From assembly GCA_927349885.1 (NCBI GenBank), contig OV651819.1:26788422-26852421 (forward strand): a stretch of 64,000 nt of DNA, read 5' to 3'. This DNA is from Psylliodes chrysocephalus (Eukaryota > Arthropoda > Insecta > Coleoptera > Chrysomelidae). The notes below the pieces were generated by a model. The model was not told the origin of the DNA, did no database searches, and saw only the letters and a list, made by a program, of their open reading frames with translations. Positions within the stretch are counted from its first letter, which is position 1. The number at the start of each line of letters is the position of its first letter. Positions 34,301 to 45,310 of the stretch are shown here, piece by piece. The position numbers were made by a program, and so were the translations under genes.

Positions 34301-37300
34301 ATTTCCAAAAATCTTTATTTTATTCAAATTGTGTGGAAAAATGTTGAATTTTATACTTACCTTTTATTAATTTTTGTAAAACTTCATAACTTTGATTCTA
34401 TAATTTTTTGCATAAAAGTATTTATCGTTAATTCGTTTTCTTTTTCATAACGTTATTGAAAAATAAAATGTTGTTTTTTAAATTTTGAAAAAAAAAATTT
34501 TTTTGTCAGAAAATTATTCAGTGTCACTTCTATATTAAAATGGTAAATATTCGATATAGGAAAAAAATGTATTCTTTCAAAAAGTTGCCAGATGATCTAA
34601 GCAATTGGAATCCACGATGAAAATTTCCAAAAATCTTTATTTTATTCAAATTGTGTGGAAAAATGTTGAATTTTATACTTACCTTTTATTAATTTTTGTA
34701 AAACTTCATAACTTTGATTCTATAATTTTTTGCATAAAAGTATTTATCGTTAATTCGTTTTCTTTTTCATAACGTTATTGAAAAATAAAATGTTGTTTTT
34801 TAAATTTTGAAAAAAAAAATTTTTTGTCGGAAAATTATTCAAAGTGTCACTTCTATATTAAAATGGTAAATATTCGATATAGGAAAAAAATGTATTCTTT
34901 CAAAAAGTTGCCAGACGATCCAAGCAATTGGAATCCACGATGAAAATTTCCAAAAATCTTTATTTTATTCAAATTGTGTGGAAAAATGTTGAATTTTATA
35001 CTTACCTTTTATTAATTTTTGTAAAACTTCATAACTTTGATTCTATAATTTTTTGCATAAAAGTATTTATCGTTAATTCGTTTTCTTTTTCATAACGTTA
35101 TTGAAAAATAAAATGTTGTTTTTTAAATTTTGAAAAAAAAAATTTTTTGTCAGAAAATTATTCAGTGTCACTTCTATATTAAAATGGTAAATATTCGATA
35201 TAGGAAAAAAATGTATTCTTTCAAAAAGTTGCCAGATGATCTAAGCAATTGGAATCCACGATGAAAATTTCCAAAAATCTTTATTTTATTCAAATTGTGT
35301 GGAAAAATGTTGAATTTTATACTTACCTTTTATTAATTTTTGTAAAACTTCATAACTTTGATTCTATAATTTTTTGCATAAAAGTATTTATCGTTAATTC
35401 GTTTTCTTTTTCATAACGTTATTGAAAAATAAAATGTTGTTTTTTAAATTTTGAAAAAAAAAATTTTTTTGTCGGAAAATTATTCAGTGTCACTTCTATA
35501 TTAAAATGGTAAATATTCGATATAGGAAAAAAATGTATTCTTTCAAAAAGTTGCCAGACGATCCAAGCAATTGGAATCCACGATGAAAATTTCCAAAAAT
35601 TCTTTATTTTATTCAAATTGTGTGGAAAAAATGTTGAATTTCTTACTTCTTCCTATTAATTTTTGTAAAACTTCATAACTTTGATTCTATAATTTTTTGC
35701 ATAAAAGTATTTATCGTTAATTCGTTTTCTTTTTCATAACGTTATTGAAAAATAAAATGTTTTTTAAATTTTGAAAAAAAAAATTTTTTTGTCAGAAAAT
35801 TATTCAGTGTCTCTTCTATATTAAAATGGTAAATATTCGATATAGGAAAAAAATGTATTCTTTCAAAAAGTTGCCAGATGATCTAAGCAATTGGAATCCA
35901 CGATGAAAATTTCCAAAAATCTTTATTTTATACAAATTCTGTGGAAAAAATGTTGAATTTTTACCTCTTTCTATTAATTTTTGTAAAACTTCATAACTTT
36001 GATTCTATAATTTTTCCATAACAGTATTTATCGTTAATTCGTTTTCTTTTTCATAACGTTATTGAAAAATAAAATGTTTTTTAAATTTTGAAAAAAAAAA
36101 TTTTTTTGTCGGAAAATTATTCAAAGTGTCACTTCTATATTAAAATGGTAAATATTCGATATAGGAAAAAAATGTATTCTTTTAAAAAGTTGCCAGACGA
36201 TCCAAGCAATTGGAATCCACGATGAAAATTTCAAAAAATCTTTATTTTATTCAAATTGTGTGGAAAAATGTTGAATTTTATACTTACCTTTTATTAATTT
36301 TTGTAAAACTTCATAACTTTGATTCTATAATTTTTTGCATAAAAGTATTTATCGTTAATTCGTTTTCTTTTTCATAACGTTATTGAAAAATAAAATGTTG
36401 TTTTTTAAATTTTGAAAAAAAAATTTTTTTGTCGGAAAATTATTCAGTGTCACTTCTATATTAAAATGGTAAATATTCGATATAGGAAAAAAATGTATTC
36501 TTTCAAAAAGTTGCCAGATGATCTAAGCAATTGGAATCCACGATGAAAATTTCCAAAAATCTTTATTTTATACAAATTGTGTGGAAAAAATGTTGAATTT
36601 CTTACTTCTTTCTATTATTTTTTGTAAAACTTCATAACTTTGATTCTATAATTTTTTGCATAAAAGTATTTATCGTTAATTCGTTTTCTTTTTCATAACG
36701 TTATTGAAAAATAAAATGTTGTTTTTTAAATTTGAAAAAAAAATTTTTTTGTCGGAAAATTATTCAAAGTGTCACTTCTATATTAAAATGGTAAATATTC
36801 GATATAGGAAAAAAATGTATTCTTTCAAAAAGTTGCCAGACGATCCAAGCAATTGGAATCCACGATGAAAATTTCCAAAAATTTTTATTTTATACAAATT
36901 CTGTGGAAAAAATGTTGAATTTCTTACTTCTTCCTATTAATTTTTGTAAAACTTCATAACTTTGATTCTATAATTTTTTGCATAATAGTATTTATCGTTA
37001 ATTCGTTTTCTTTTTCATAACGTTATTGAAAAATAAAATGTTTTTTAAATTTTGAAAAAAAAAATTTTTTTGTCAGAAAATTATTCAGTGTCACTTCTAT
37101 ATTAAAATGGTAAATATTCGATATAGGAAAAAAATGTATTCTTTCAAAAAGTTGCCAGATGATCTAAGCAATTGGAATCCACGATGAAAATTTCCAAAAA
37201 TCTTTATTTTATACAAATTCTGTGGAAAAAATTTTGAATTTTTACCTCTTTCTATTAATTTTTGTAAAACTTCATAACTTTGATTCTATAATTTTTCCAT

Positions 37301-38135
37301 AACAGTATTTATCGTTAATTCGTTTTCTTTTTCATAACGTTATTGAAAAATAAAATGTTTTTTAAATTTTGAAAAAAAAATTTTTTTGTCGAAAAATTAT
37401 TCAAAGTGTCACTTCTATATTAAAATGGTAAATATTCGATATAGGAAAAAAATGTATTCTTTTAAAAAGTTGCCAGACGATCCAAGCAATTGGAATCCAC
37501 GATGAAAATTTCAAAAAATCTTTATTTTATTCAAATTGTGTGGAAAAATGTTGAATTTTATACTTACCTTTTATTAATTTTTGTAAAACTTCATAACTTT
37601 GATTCTATAATTTTTTGCATAAAAGTATTTATCGTTAATTCGTTTTCTTTTTCATAACGTTATTGAAAAATAAAATGTTGTTTTTTAAATTTTGAAAAAA
37701 AAATTTTTTTGTCGGAAAATGATTCAGTGTCACTTCTATATTAAAATGGTAAATATTCGATATAGGAAAAAAATGTATTCTTTCAAAAAGTTGCCAGATG
37801 ATCTAAGCAATTGGAATCCACGATGAAAATTTCCAAAAATCTTTATTTTATACAAATTGTGTGGAAAAAATGTTGAATTTCTTACTTCTTTCTATTAATT
37901 TTTGTAAAACTTCATAACTTTGATTCTATAATTTTTTGCATAACAGTATTTATCGTTAATTCGTTTTCTTTTTCATAATGTTATTGAAAAATAAAATGTT
38001 GTTTTTTAAATTTTGAAAAAAAAAAATTTTTTGTCGGAAAATTATTCAAAGTGACACTTCTATATTAAGATGGTAAATATTCGATATAGGAAAAAATGTA
38101 TTCTTTTTAAAAGTTGCCAGACGATCTAAACAATG
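25381..38135. repeat. Satellite array, ~39.5 copies of a ~321-bp monomer
   Basis: The landmark AATTGGAATCCACGATG recurs 39 times between 25623 and 37809, giving a mean period of 320.7 bp, followed by a partial 40th copy ending near 38135. The central copies are nearly identical; the first and last few diverge, as expected when unequal exchange homogenises the centre. Monomers fall into variant classes: CGATCCAAG versus TGATCTAAG, TTCAAAGTGTC versus TTCAGTGTC, and ATGTTG versus ATG before the T-run. It is extremely AT-rich, with paired A8-9/T6-7 runs in each unit. No real ORF. Confidence 0.98.
35520..38135. repeat. Tetrameric higher-order repeat at right edge of satellite
   Basis: Unusual variants repeat at a distance of about 1281 bp (four monomers): CTTACTTCTTCCTATTAA after the units at 35569 and 36851; TACAAATTCTGTGG with TTTTTCCATAACAG after 35889 and 37169; TTTTAAAAAGTTGCC with TTTCAAAAAATC at 36207 and 37487. 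Units 32-35 and 36-39 are therefore copies of one four-monomer block. Confidence 0.85.
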
Positions 38136-39270
38136 CAAAAATAGGTTTCCATTTCACTGTTTGTGCAAAACCCCTTTAATCAATGGGTGTTTTAAATTAG
38201 TTAAAGCTGCCATAGTTTTAAAAATTACTATAATTAAACAGCTGAACTGCAATTAAAACTCAAAATTTTATGGAAAAATATATATATATTTACCAAGTTT
38301 AATGATATTGTAACAAAGAAGTATCAGAACATAACTCTGATGTTTAATCGATTGTCTTTGAACTGAAGAAGATACTCTGCTATAATATAAAATAATTCTA
38401 CAGATTGCACAAATAACACATAATGAAATAAACGATTGAATGTGACCACTGCTGTCAAAACATTAAATCTACACTCCAGATCAGTATAAGTAAAGTTCTG
38501 CCTTAATTTCATTAAAGTTTAAAATTTCTTCTGCTCTCCTCTCTCATTTGAACGAATAATTTTTAGCCGAGTATAATAGAACTTCCAAATAAAAAATATA
38601 TTTTTCTTCAAGTGGATCAAAATATGCTATTGTTTTAATGGGCACAACAATAAAGTTCACCTTCTACTATCTAATAACAACAATATCACAGATAACTTTT
38701 ATTATGTATATGTCTCGCTTGCTTCTCTTGTAGATGGACCAGGCATTGGTTCTCTTGTACTTCTAGAATGAGCAGGCATTAGTTCAACTTGTGAATAATA
38801 TTAAACTACTTTTACTTTAAAAATCAGGCCAGAGGGAATCAATCGGGCTTTGAAAAGGTTAGAGGTTAAGTTTCCTCAAATCGCTGGAAAATAAGTAATT
38901 TCCTCAATAGAATATCATGTAAAGGTCATCAACTTGCCGTATATATGCTTTAAATGTGCCAGTTAATTAAGTTATATCTACTTTAAACTTCAAAAACTAT
39001 GCTTTGAATAAGTTGGGTTAAAATTCCTTAAATTTTGGACAAATAACCTAAAAAAATATATGAAATAGATGTAATAACATATAAAGTAAAGGCCAGACGC
39101 TCTAAATATGTTAAATAGTTAAATTACTTCCAATTTCCAAATCACACTTTATAGTTTTATTTATTCAAATAAATTTTCCTTTTTTATCATCCTATGCTTT
39201 GACATGACATGACCTACCTCAAACCTTGTTTAGTGAAAGCCGCCAAATTTAAAAATATTACATATTTATA
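38136..39270. other. Unassigned AT-rich sequence
   Basis: Single-copy-looking flank of the satellite; no gene or element recognised. Confidence 0.3.
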
Positions 39271-39271
39271 T

Positions 39272-39378
39272 TACATTATAACAACAGATTAGGGCCATAT
39301 ATATATGCATTACGTTATAACGACAGATTAGGGCCAGATATATATAAATTATATTGTAACGACAGATTAGGGCCATAT
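39272..39378. repeat. 39-bp tandem repeat, ~2.7 copies
   Basis: CGACAGATTAGGGCCA occurs at a 39-bp spacing (CAGATTAGGG at 39285, 39324, 39363), separated by TA-rich filler. Confidence 0.85.
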
Positions 39379-39476
39379 GCGGTTTGGCAACGCTGTATGG
39401 ACTCAATGTGTCGTTAGCGTGCCTAAACATATATATAGCTCCTCCCACTTTGAAATGGACTTGAAGGTAGCGGTTT

Positions 39477-39480
<4 letters not shown>
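39379..39480 (-). repeat. Diverged dispersed repeat, copy 2
   Basis: Reverse orientation relative to 18327-18560, sharing CCTAAA, TTCAAGTCCA, GGGAGGAGCT, GACACATTGAGTCC and GTTGCC in order, again directly next to an AT microsatellite. Confidence 0.55.

Positions 39481-39529
<49 letters not shown>
39481..39529. repeat. (AT)n microsatellite, ~24 units
   Basis: Uninterrupted AT dinucleotides between the dispersed repeat and foldback copy B. This is the same arrangement that the gypsy element split at 9.3/18.3 kb. Confidence 0.95.
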
Positions 39530-39532
<3 letters not shown>

Positions 39533-39533
<1 letters not shown>

Positions 39534-39830
39534 GCAAGGGTTTCATAGTAGACCAATTTTACGGATTATTTTTTAATTTTTCTAAAAGAAATTTTATGTA
39601 AGTAAAGGTAAAGGCTTAACCCTTACCTCTCTGGAGTCACTTTAAAAATATGAATCAGTCTCTTTTGAAAAAAATCTAAGAAAAGAAACGAAAAGAAATA
39701 GAAATGTCAAAAAATACTAGAAGAGAACCATATATTTAATTTTTGCCTACAGGAGCATTTATTTTTATAACAATAAAAATAGAAATACGTTAAAAGCTTT
39801 TTCGTCTAGAGCGTGACACCAACAAAATAT
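39533..39830. mobile_element. Foldback element, copy B (diverged)
   Basis: Starts TGCAAGGGTTTCATAGTAGA, aligns with the left arm of copy A (GTAAGTAAAGGTAAAGG...CTCTGGAGTCAC) and ends near TTTTTCGTCTAGAG, matching the outer right flank of copy A. The right arm is badly decayed, so the palindrome is no longer obvious. Confidence 0.5.
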
Positions 39831-41394
39831 ATATCTTTTTTTCTACTATTTAGTGATAAACAGTACATAAGTGATTTGAATTCATGTTATTTTTTACATA
39901 AAGTAATTTCGCTCAATTACATTAAATTAATTTTATCATTTGTATATTAAAAAATATATATCCGAAATTGGAAGATATGCACTGAGATATGAATTATAAA
40001 TATGTTTTTGTTTAATGAATACCTCTTCAAGTCAACAATAATTATTAATTCCAGCATGTTAATATCTCTTCAATCCGTTAAAGTAATATAAATATTTTTT
40101 CTTGCTTTCGCGCATGGCTTTGATCTGTCGCACCCTTTGAGGCGTGCTGCAAGAGAAAATTTTCTAAAGAGTTAACCAATGTCTATAAATGAGAAAAAAA
40201 TGATTGTGACGAGTCACTGCTTTAAAATTTAGAGAAATTTGTAAAAAATCTCCTAAAATCTTTTATTTATTTCTAAAGCCACCCGATATGACATGGACCA
40301 TAAATTCAGAGCAAAATAAGATTTGGAAATTTATTTGCAAGTAAAAGTTTTTAAATGTGGACATTTTATTGAATTCGAATTTGATTATGTTGCTGCCAGT
40401 CTGGATAGAATTAAAAAAAAAAAACAAAACACTATGAAAAGTTAAAATGACCATATGGAGCTGAAGTGCTGACTGTAGAAGAAGAAATACGGAGTAGAGA
40501 AATAACTTTTTGCAAAAAGGACAATACCATTAAGGTATTGGTATTTTCAAATTCAGGGCTAGCTGCACATAACACAAATGGATTTTTGCATTTTGTGCTC
40601 TATAGTGCTTTTGGACTTCTGTAGGAATAAAAATGGAGAAAATATCTCATAATGACAGCTTTTAGGAAGAAAAGATACAAAATAAAATTAAAATTTTTTA
40701 TATGCAATATGCCTTGTCAGAACTTGTTGACAGCGAAGCTAGTAGAGACATGGAAGTACAGGACAGAATACTAAATAATTCGTGAGAAAATTTGTTTAAT
40801 GTTGAATATTTGTATTGCTTTAAGAATTACATTTTATTTATTTCTGAAACATGGTAGTAGGTGATCTATTTAAGATATGATTAATGTCTTATTATTATAA
40901 TACACTATTTTAAATTTAGGATTTTACCAGTGGAAGTGGTAATTGATGATATATAATTATTATTATAACAAATGTTTTAAAAGGCTACACCAATTAGTGG
41001 ACCACTCTTTTAAGTCCCCAAATAACAATTTCAAGATTTTGATTCGGATATTTTTATTTCACAAAAATAATAAGTCAGTTTTTGTTTTTTATGTAAATCA
41101 TATCATTTTCAAGACAATAAAACAGAAGAAAAGTCACCGAATACCGATTTCAAAAAGGTCTATTAGTTTTTATAGGAAATGGAAAGAGAAAGAACGCTTT
41201 TTAATCAAGTTAAAATTCTTTACTAATTTCACTCTTTCTCTTCGACGATGTCCGGTCTCCTTCTTGTTTAAAATCGATAACTATAAACGGATTAAGGTAT
41301 TTTGTACCGTTTTAAAAAATTTAAGAAGTTTTGAAGAATATTTGTTTTTTTTTTAAATTAGTAAACTTTGACAAACATGTACAATATTCTAAAA
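39831..41394. other. Unassigned AT-rich sequence
   Basis: A 137-codon plus-strand frame (40943-41356) is basic and Phe/Lys-rich, with no family signature; its composition is what AT-rich DNA gives by chance. I see nothing else. Confidence 0.3.
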
Positions 41395-41705
41395 GATAAA
41401 TCACATTACGTGTAGGTATAGGTTAAATCTATGCTCCTCTGGAACCACTTTTTCAAAATTCAATTTAGTTTTTTCTAAAAAAAATTGAGAAAATGGGTAG
41501 AAATAGTCGAGCTTTGTATTTTTTTTAGAAAAAACAATTTCAAATTTTAAAAAAGTGTCTCCAGAGGAGCATAGATTTATTCTTTACCTACACGCACATA
41601 TTTTTTCTTTCAGAATGAGTCAAAAATAAACTTTAAAAGTGGGGTACTACGAAACCCTTGCATGCTCCGCTTTACAGTCAAGTACAGTCAATACTCCTCT
41701 TAAGA
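41395..41705. mobile_element. Foldback element, copy C
   Basis: A clear palindrome: ACGTGTAGGTATAGG...CTCCTCTGGAACCAC on the left, then CCAGAGGAGCATAGAT...ACCTACACGC on the right, centred near 41495. It lies in the opposite orientation to copy A and is close to it in sequence, with the shared outer end GTGGGGTACTACGAAACCC...AGTCAATACTCCTCTTAAG. Confidence 0.8.
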
Positions 41706-42040
41706 AACAAAAATTTTATTTATTTTTCTAAAATAATATGGATTTTTCTCTAAAATATATATAGTGGCTCACAAAAAGTTTGCTTTTTATATGTTACTTT
41801 TTTCAGAAAATGTTATTCCTGATAAAACTTGGTGTTTAATTAAACCTAAAACTTTATTTATTCAAAAAATTCTGTATCATAAATATAAATTTGGCTGCAC
41901 AGTGAACTAGGTAGGTACTTTTCTAGGAACCCAACCCATATTTTTACATGTAGGATTAATTTAACAAGATATATATAACTCTACATAGTAGTTTTTTAGT
42001 TAATACAATTAATATAGATTATTATATCCTTTTTAACCTA
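41706..42040. other. Unassigned sequence
   Basis: Contains TAGTGGCTCACAAAAAG near 41761, faintly like a mariner-type terminus, but no convincing partner was found. Confidence 0.2.
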
Positions 42041-42385
42041 CTTCAAAAAGGAGGAGGTTCTCAATTTATCTGTATATATTTTTTTTATGTATGTTCAGCG
42101 ATAATTCTTTAACACAATGTCCGATTTAAATATTTCTTTTTTGCTGATAAGGAGGTACTTCCGGGATGGTCCCATATAAATTTGGTCAAAATATAATAAT
42201 TGGGTCTATGAGAAAATCCTCAAACTTTTCATTTTTTATGTATTTTTAGCGATAATTCTTTACCACCTTGTCCGATTTCTATAATTCTTTTCGTTAGTAA
42301 GGGGGTACCTCAGGGGTGATCCCATATAAATTTGGTTAAGATGTGGTGATGGCATCTGCGCGATTTTAAAGTCGGTTTTTTAAAA
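42041..42385 (+). repeat. Dispersed repeat with two internal near-copies
   Basis: Starts TTCAAAAAGGAGGAGGTTCTC and ends AAAGTCGGTTTTTT, end motifs I have seen as a common insect interspersed repeat. Inside, the block AGCGATAATTCTTTA...AAGG(A/G)GGTAC...GGT(C/G)..CCCATATAAATTTGGT occurs twice about 135 bp apart. A further copy of the core is at 62.64-62.73 kb in reverse. Confidence 0.6.
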
Positions 42386-43766
42386 TTACTTTTAAAACAT
42401 GTTACGTAAATTAAAAGTTTAATAATTTGGTGTTTTCTTGATGCGTCGTTTTATGATTTTACTTTGTATATATGTTTAAGCACAGATAATTATTATTACT
42501 GACAATTTATTTTAAATCATTAAAATAATATTTTGTTGATCCAAAAAAGGCAAACAAAAAAGCCATGTCACATTCAGTGTAATAATAATAATTAGATATA
42601 TAAATATAGTATATTATGTACCAACAGACTAAACTTTCACTTTCAATCCCGCCTTTTTGTCGTAAAAGACTTCTAAATTTTTACTAGTGACGTCTGTACC
42701 GGGTTTGAACTGAATATTTTTGAACAAAAATATGGTACGCCACTGCTTTTTCTAAAAACCAAAATTATCTTTAAAATCCTTATTTATTTTGGAACAAATT
42801 TGGTTTATAGACGTACTTTCGTACGACGCACCCTTTTCGCGTAAGAAAATAAAAACCAGTTTATTGAAACTGCTTTTGATATTTTGTTGAAATTTGGTAG
42901 AAACCCACCATGAGTGGAAACACTTTTTTTTGGGGCAAAATTTTATAAAAATATCTAGAGTGATAAGAAACTTATGATAAAATAGTTATTTTTTTCTTAA
43001 AACTTTAACACCCAAGGATTCACACCCTTAAGTATCGGCACTCAATTAATAAATACCCTGTATTAATTGATATTACCTTATTCGAACCAATCGTCTATTT
43101 TTTCGTTATTTGTATTTATATTTCACAACTCTTTACTCCTAAATGTAATTTAATCTAACTAAACCTATTCACTAAATTAAAATATAAAAATAATGTAAAA
43201 CCCTCTAAAAAATCGAACTGCGTTATAACAATATCTCGCAATGCACCAAGAAAAACAAATACGATTCTGGTTCCCCTAATTTAGGTAACTCTGACTCACT
43301 CAAGGATTTTTCGGTTCCTTTGTCTCAACTACACGCGTTAGAGTTTGGAATACGTATCCCTCGTATCTACATGCAATTGTTAAAATTATGAATGAATGCG
43401 GATTTTGTTTAGTCTCGGAAGTAATTTTGTAGTATTTAGGCTCCACCCTTAAGTTGTAATTTTTATACCTACTAAACTACCGTTGCCCCGCAGGTCTTTC
43501 AGTTTGTAATGTAAATTTTCCTCTTAATTGAAAAAAAAAAATGCAACAATATTGCAAATATTCAACATTTTAGAAGTACAAAATAAAAACACATTAATTA
43601 AAAAATAAAATCTTCTTTCAAAATAAAATTTAAAAAATATGTATGTATGTAAGAACAGATTCTATGTAGCTTGTAAACTACTCAAAAAAGTAAAACTATT
43701 TATAAATCGAAGACAAATAAATTTGTAACGCTAAAAGTTTGTATTATTTTCTTTTCTATCTAAGAG
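42386..43766. other. Unassigned AT-rich sequence
   Basis: No gene or element recognised. A small patch at 42810-42840 (TACTTTCGTACGACGCACCC) is a short palindrome-containing GC island of unknown role. Confidence 0.3.
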
Positions 43767-45310
43767 TTAGGTGCAAACAGTATTTGAAAAAATAAAAGAG
43801 ATTTTAGATTCTTTATCGATTCTCATGAAGTCTAATAATAATCTATTTTCTTTACAACTTTTTTCACAAATTTTTTGGTCGTCTCTCGTTTTGTGCCAGT
43901 ATTTTATTTTAAATTGACTATAACCAAGTCTCCTATTTCTGGTTTTTTCGAAGTTTCTTGTATCTCTTCTTTGGAAGCAGGGGCGCACATACGGGGGTAA
44001 TTAACCTTCCCAAGAATTTTTAAACTTAACTTTTTGTAGGTACCAAAATTAATTATTATCAAAAATAAAGTGACAAAAATATGATCCTTCAGACTTAGAC
44101 TCTGGATTCGCTACTGTTTGAAAATCTTGTTTATCACTTCTTCTGTAGAAGTATAAGTGTCCATTAAATTAAAATCTTCGGGATCCATATCCGAGTCAGA
44201 GTCATGCAGTGATATTTCCTCATAATCTTCACTGGATTCGAAGAGATCAGAATATTCGATTTTCCCTTTTTTTGGATCAGTTTAACTTTGAATAATTTCT
44301 TGTCGGATAAGTCCGGTGTTCCTGGAATAACTTCGTTATTTAATAGCAGCTCGAAAATGTCTTTTTTTGCCCTTTGTTTATTATACATTCTATAGTATTA
44401 GATTCAGACAGGCTTCTTTCGAAGATAGTGAAAGCTTTCTTTCTTTTTCTCGTAGCTTGTGTTTAGGTTTGATGTGACAATTGAAGAAAATCTTTTAAAC
44501 TATTTGTCCAAACGTTGGAGGTGGCAGCTTGATTACTTTTAATAGGTAGGCGTTTTAAAACTAGCCTAGCATCTAATGGATTTATACCACTAGCCGCAAA
44601 TAAGCTTTAGGTTTTTGGAAGAACTGGACTCCAGGATATCTAAGAATTGTTTCATTCTTCGAGAGAACACATCTTTAGGGATTGGTCTACGGTATTTATT
44701 ACTATAATCTTGCACTGAAGTAGGCCATATCAAGTAAATGACACAAATAAGTGCTCTTTGGCGATAATAGTCGAAACTTTATGTTGTTTTCAATGCATAG
44801 GTCAAGAACTTGAATAGACACGTGGCTTACTTGGTTATTACTGATAATGGCCTTGGCACCATCTCCCATTTTTTTTTCAAATAAGGCAAACTGTTAAACC
44901 ATCCAGACTTTGACCGATTGTATCTGGCACCTTTCGGACTACTCTCCATCCAGAAGTTATACAAGTTTGATACAGTTTTAAACACAATATAAACGGAAAG
45001 ACAGTGACCACTAACTGATCGTGCAAACATTACAGAGTAGGCAGATTTGGATTAGTCGTGTATTTTTTCTGAACTGTATAGTCATGGTGCACTATAACTT
45101 TTATCTTGTATATTAATCTCAAATTTTTAAAACTCTTCAATAATTTCTGGTGTTACTTCCGCTTTAGCGCGTTTAATATTATGAATAAACCGAGTCTTTA
45201 GTGATTCGTTTTGAAAGGCCAGGAAACATTTGGTACATTTTTCCAGATCTGTTTTCAATAAAGCGATGTTCTGTAATACTTTTGGAATCCAAGCCTTTGT
45301 GTACCTTTCA
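43767..45310 (-). pseudogene. pogo/Tigger-like DDE transposase, degenerate
   Basis: Reading the minus strand from 45310, fragments in changing frames follow the order of a pogo-type (Tc1/mariner superfamily, CENP-B/Tigger-like) transposase: an EVTPEIIEEF block (about 45125-45160); VSGHCLSVYIVFK and PKGARYNRSKSGWF (45020-44890); after a frame change IISNNQVSHVS and IENNIKFRLLSP (44850-44760); KYRRPIPKDVFS (44690); ASGINPLDARLVLKRLP (44590-44540); then a long acidic C-terminus. The DN of the second catalytic Asp block reads NN, and there are several stops and at least three frame changes. The N-terminal helix-turn-helix is missing. These blocks would cut and paste DNA in an intact enzyme; here the gene is dead. 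Terminal inverted repeats were not found. Confidence 0.7.

Noticed and set aside
25381..38135. Regularly spaced repeat resembling a CRISPR array
   Set aside because: Units are ~321 bp with no unique spacers and the context is a eukaryotic TE-rich region; it is a satellite.
39266..39556. 96-codon minus-strand ORF with (IY)n repeat
   Set aside because: It is the translation of the AT microsatellite and the 39-bp tandem repeat, not a gene.
40943..41356. 137-codon ORF
   Set aside because: Phe/Lys/Asn-rich translation typical of random AT-rich DNA, with no motif and no promoter or splice evidence.
41761..42575. Possible mariner-like element (TGGCTCACAAAAAG on the left, GCAAACAAAAAAGCCA on the right)
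   Set aside because: The inverted ends match only in patches, no TA duplication is clear, and there is no transposase; not enough to call.
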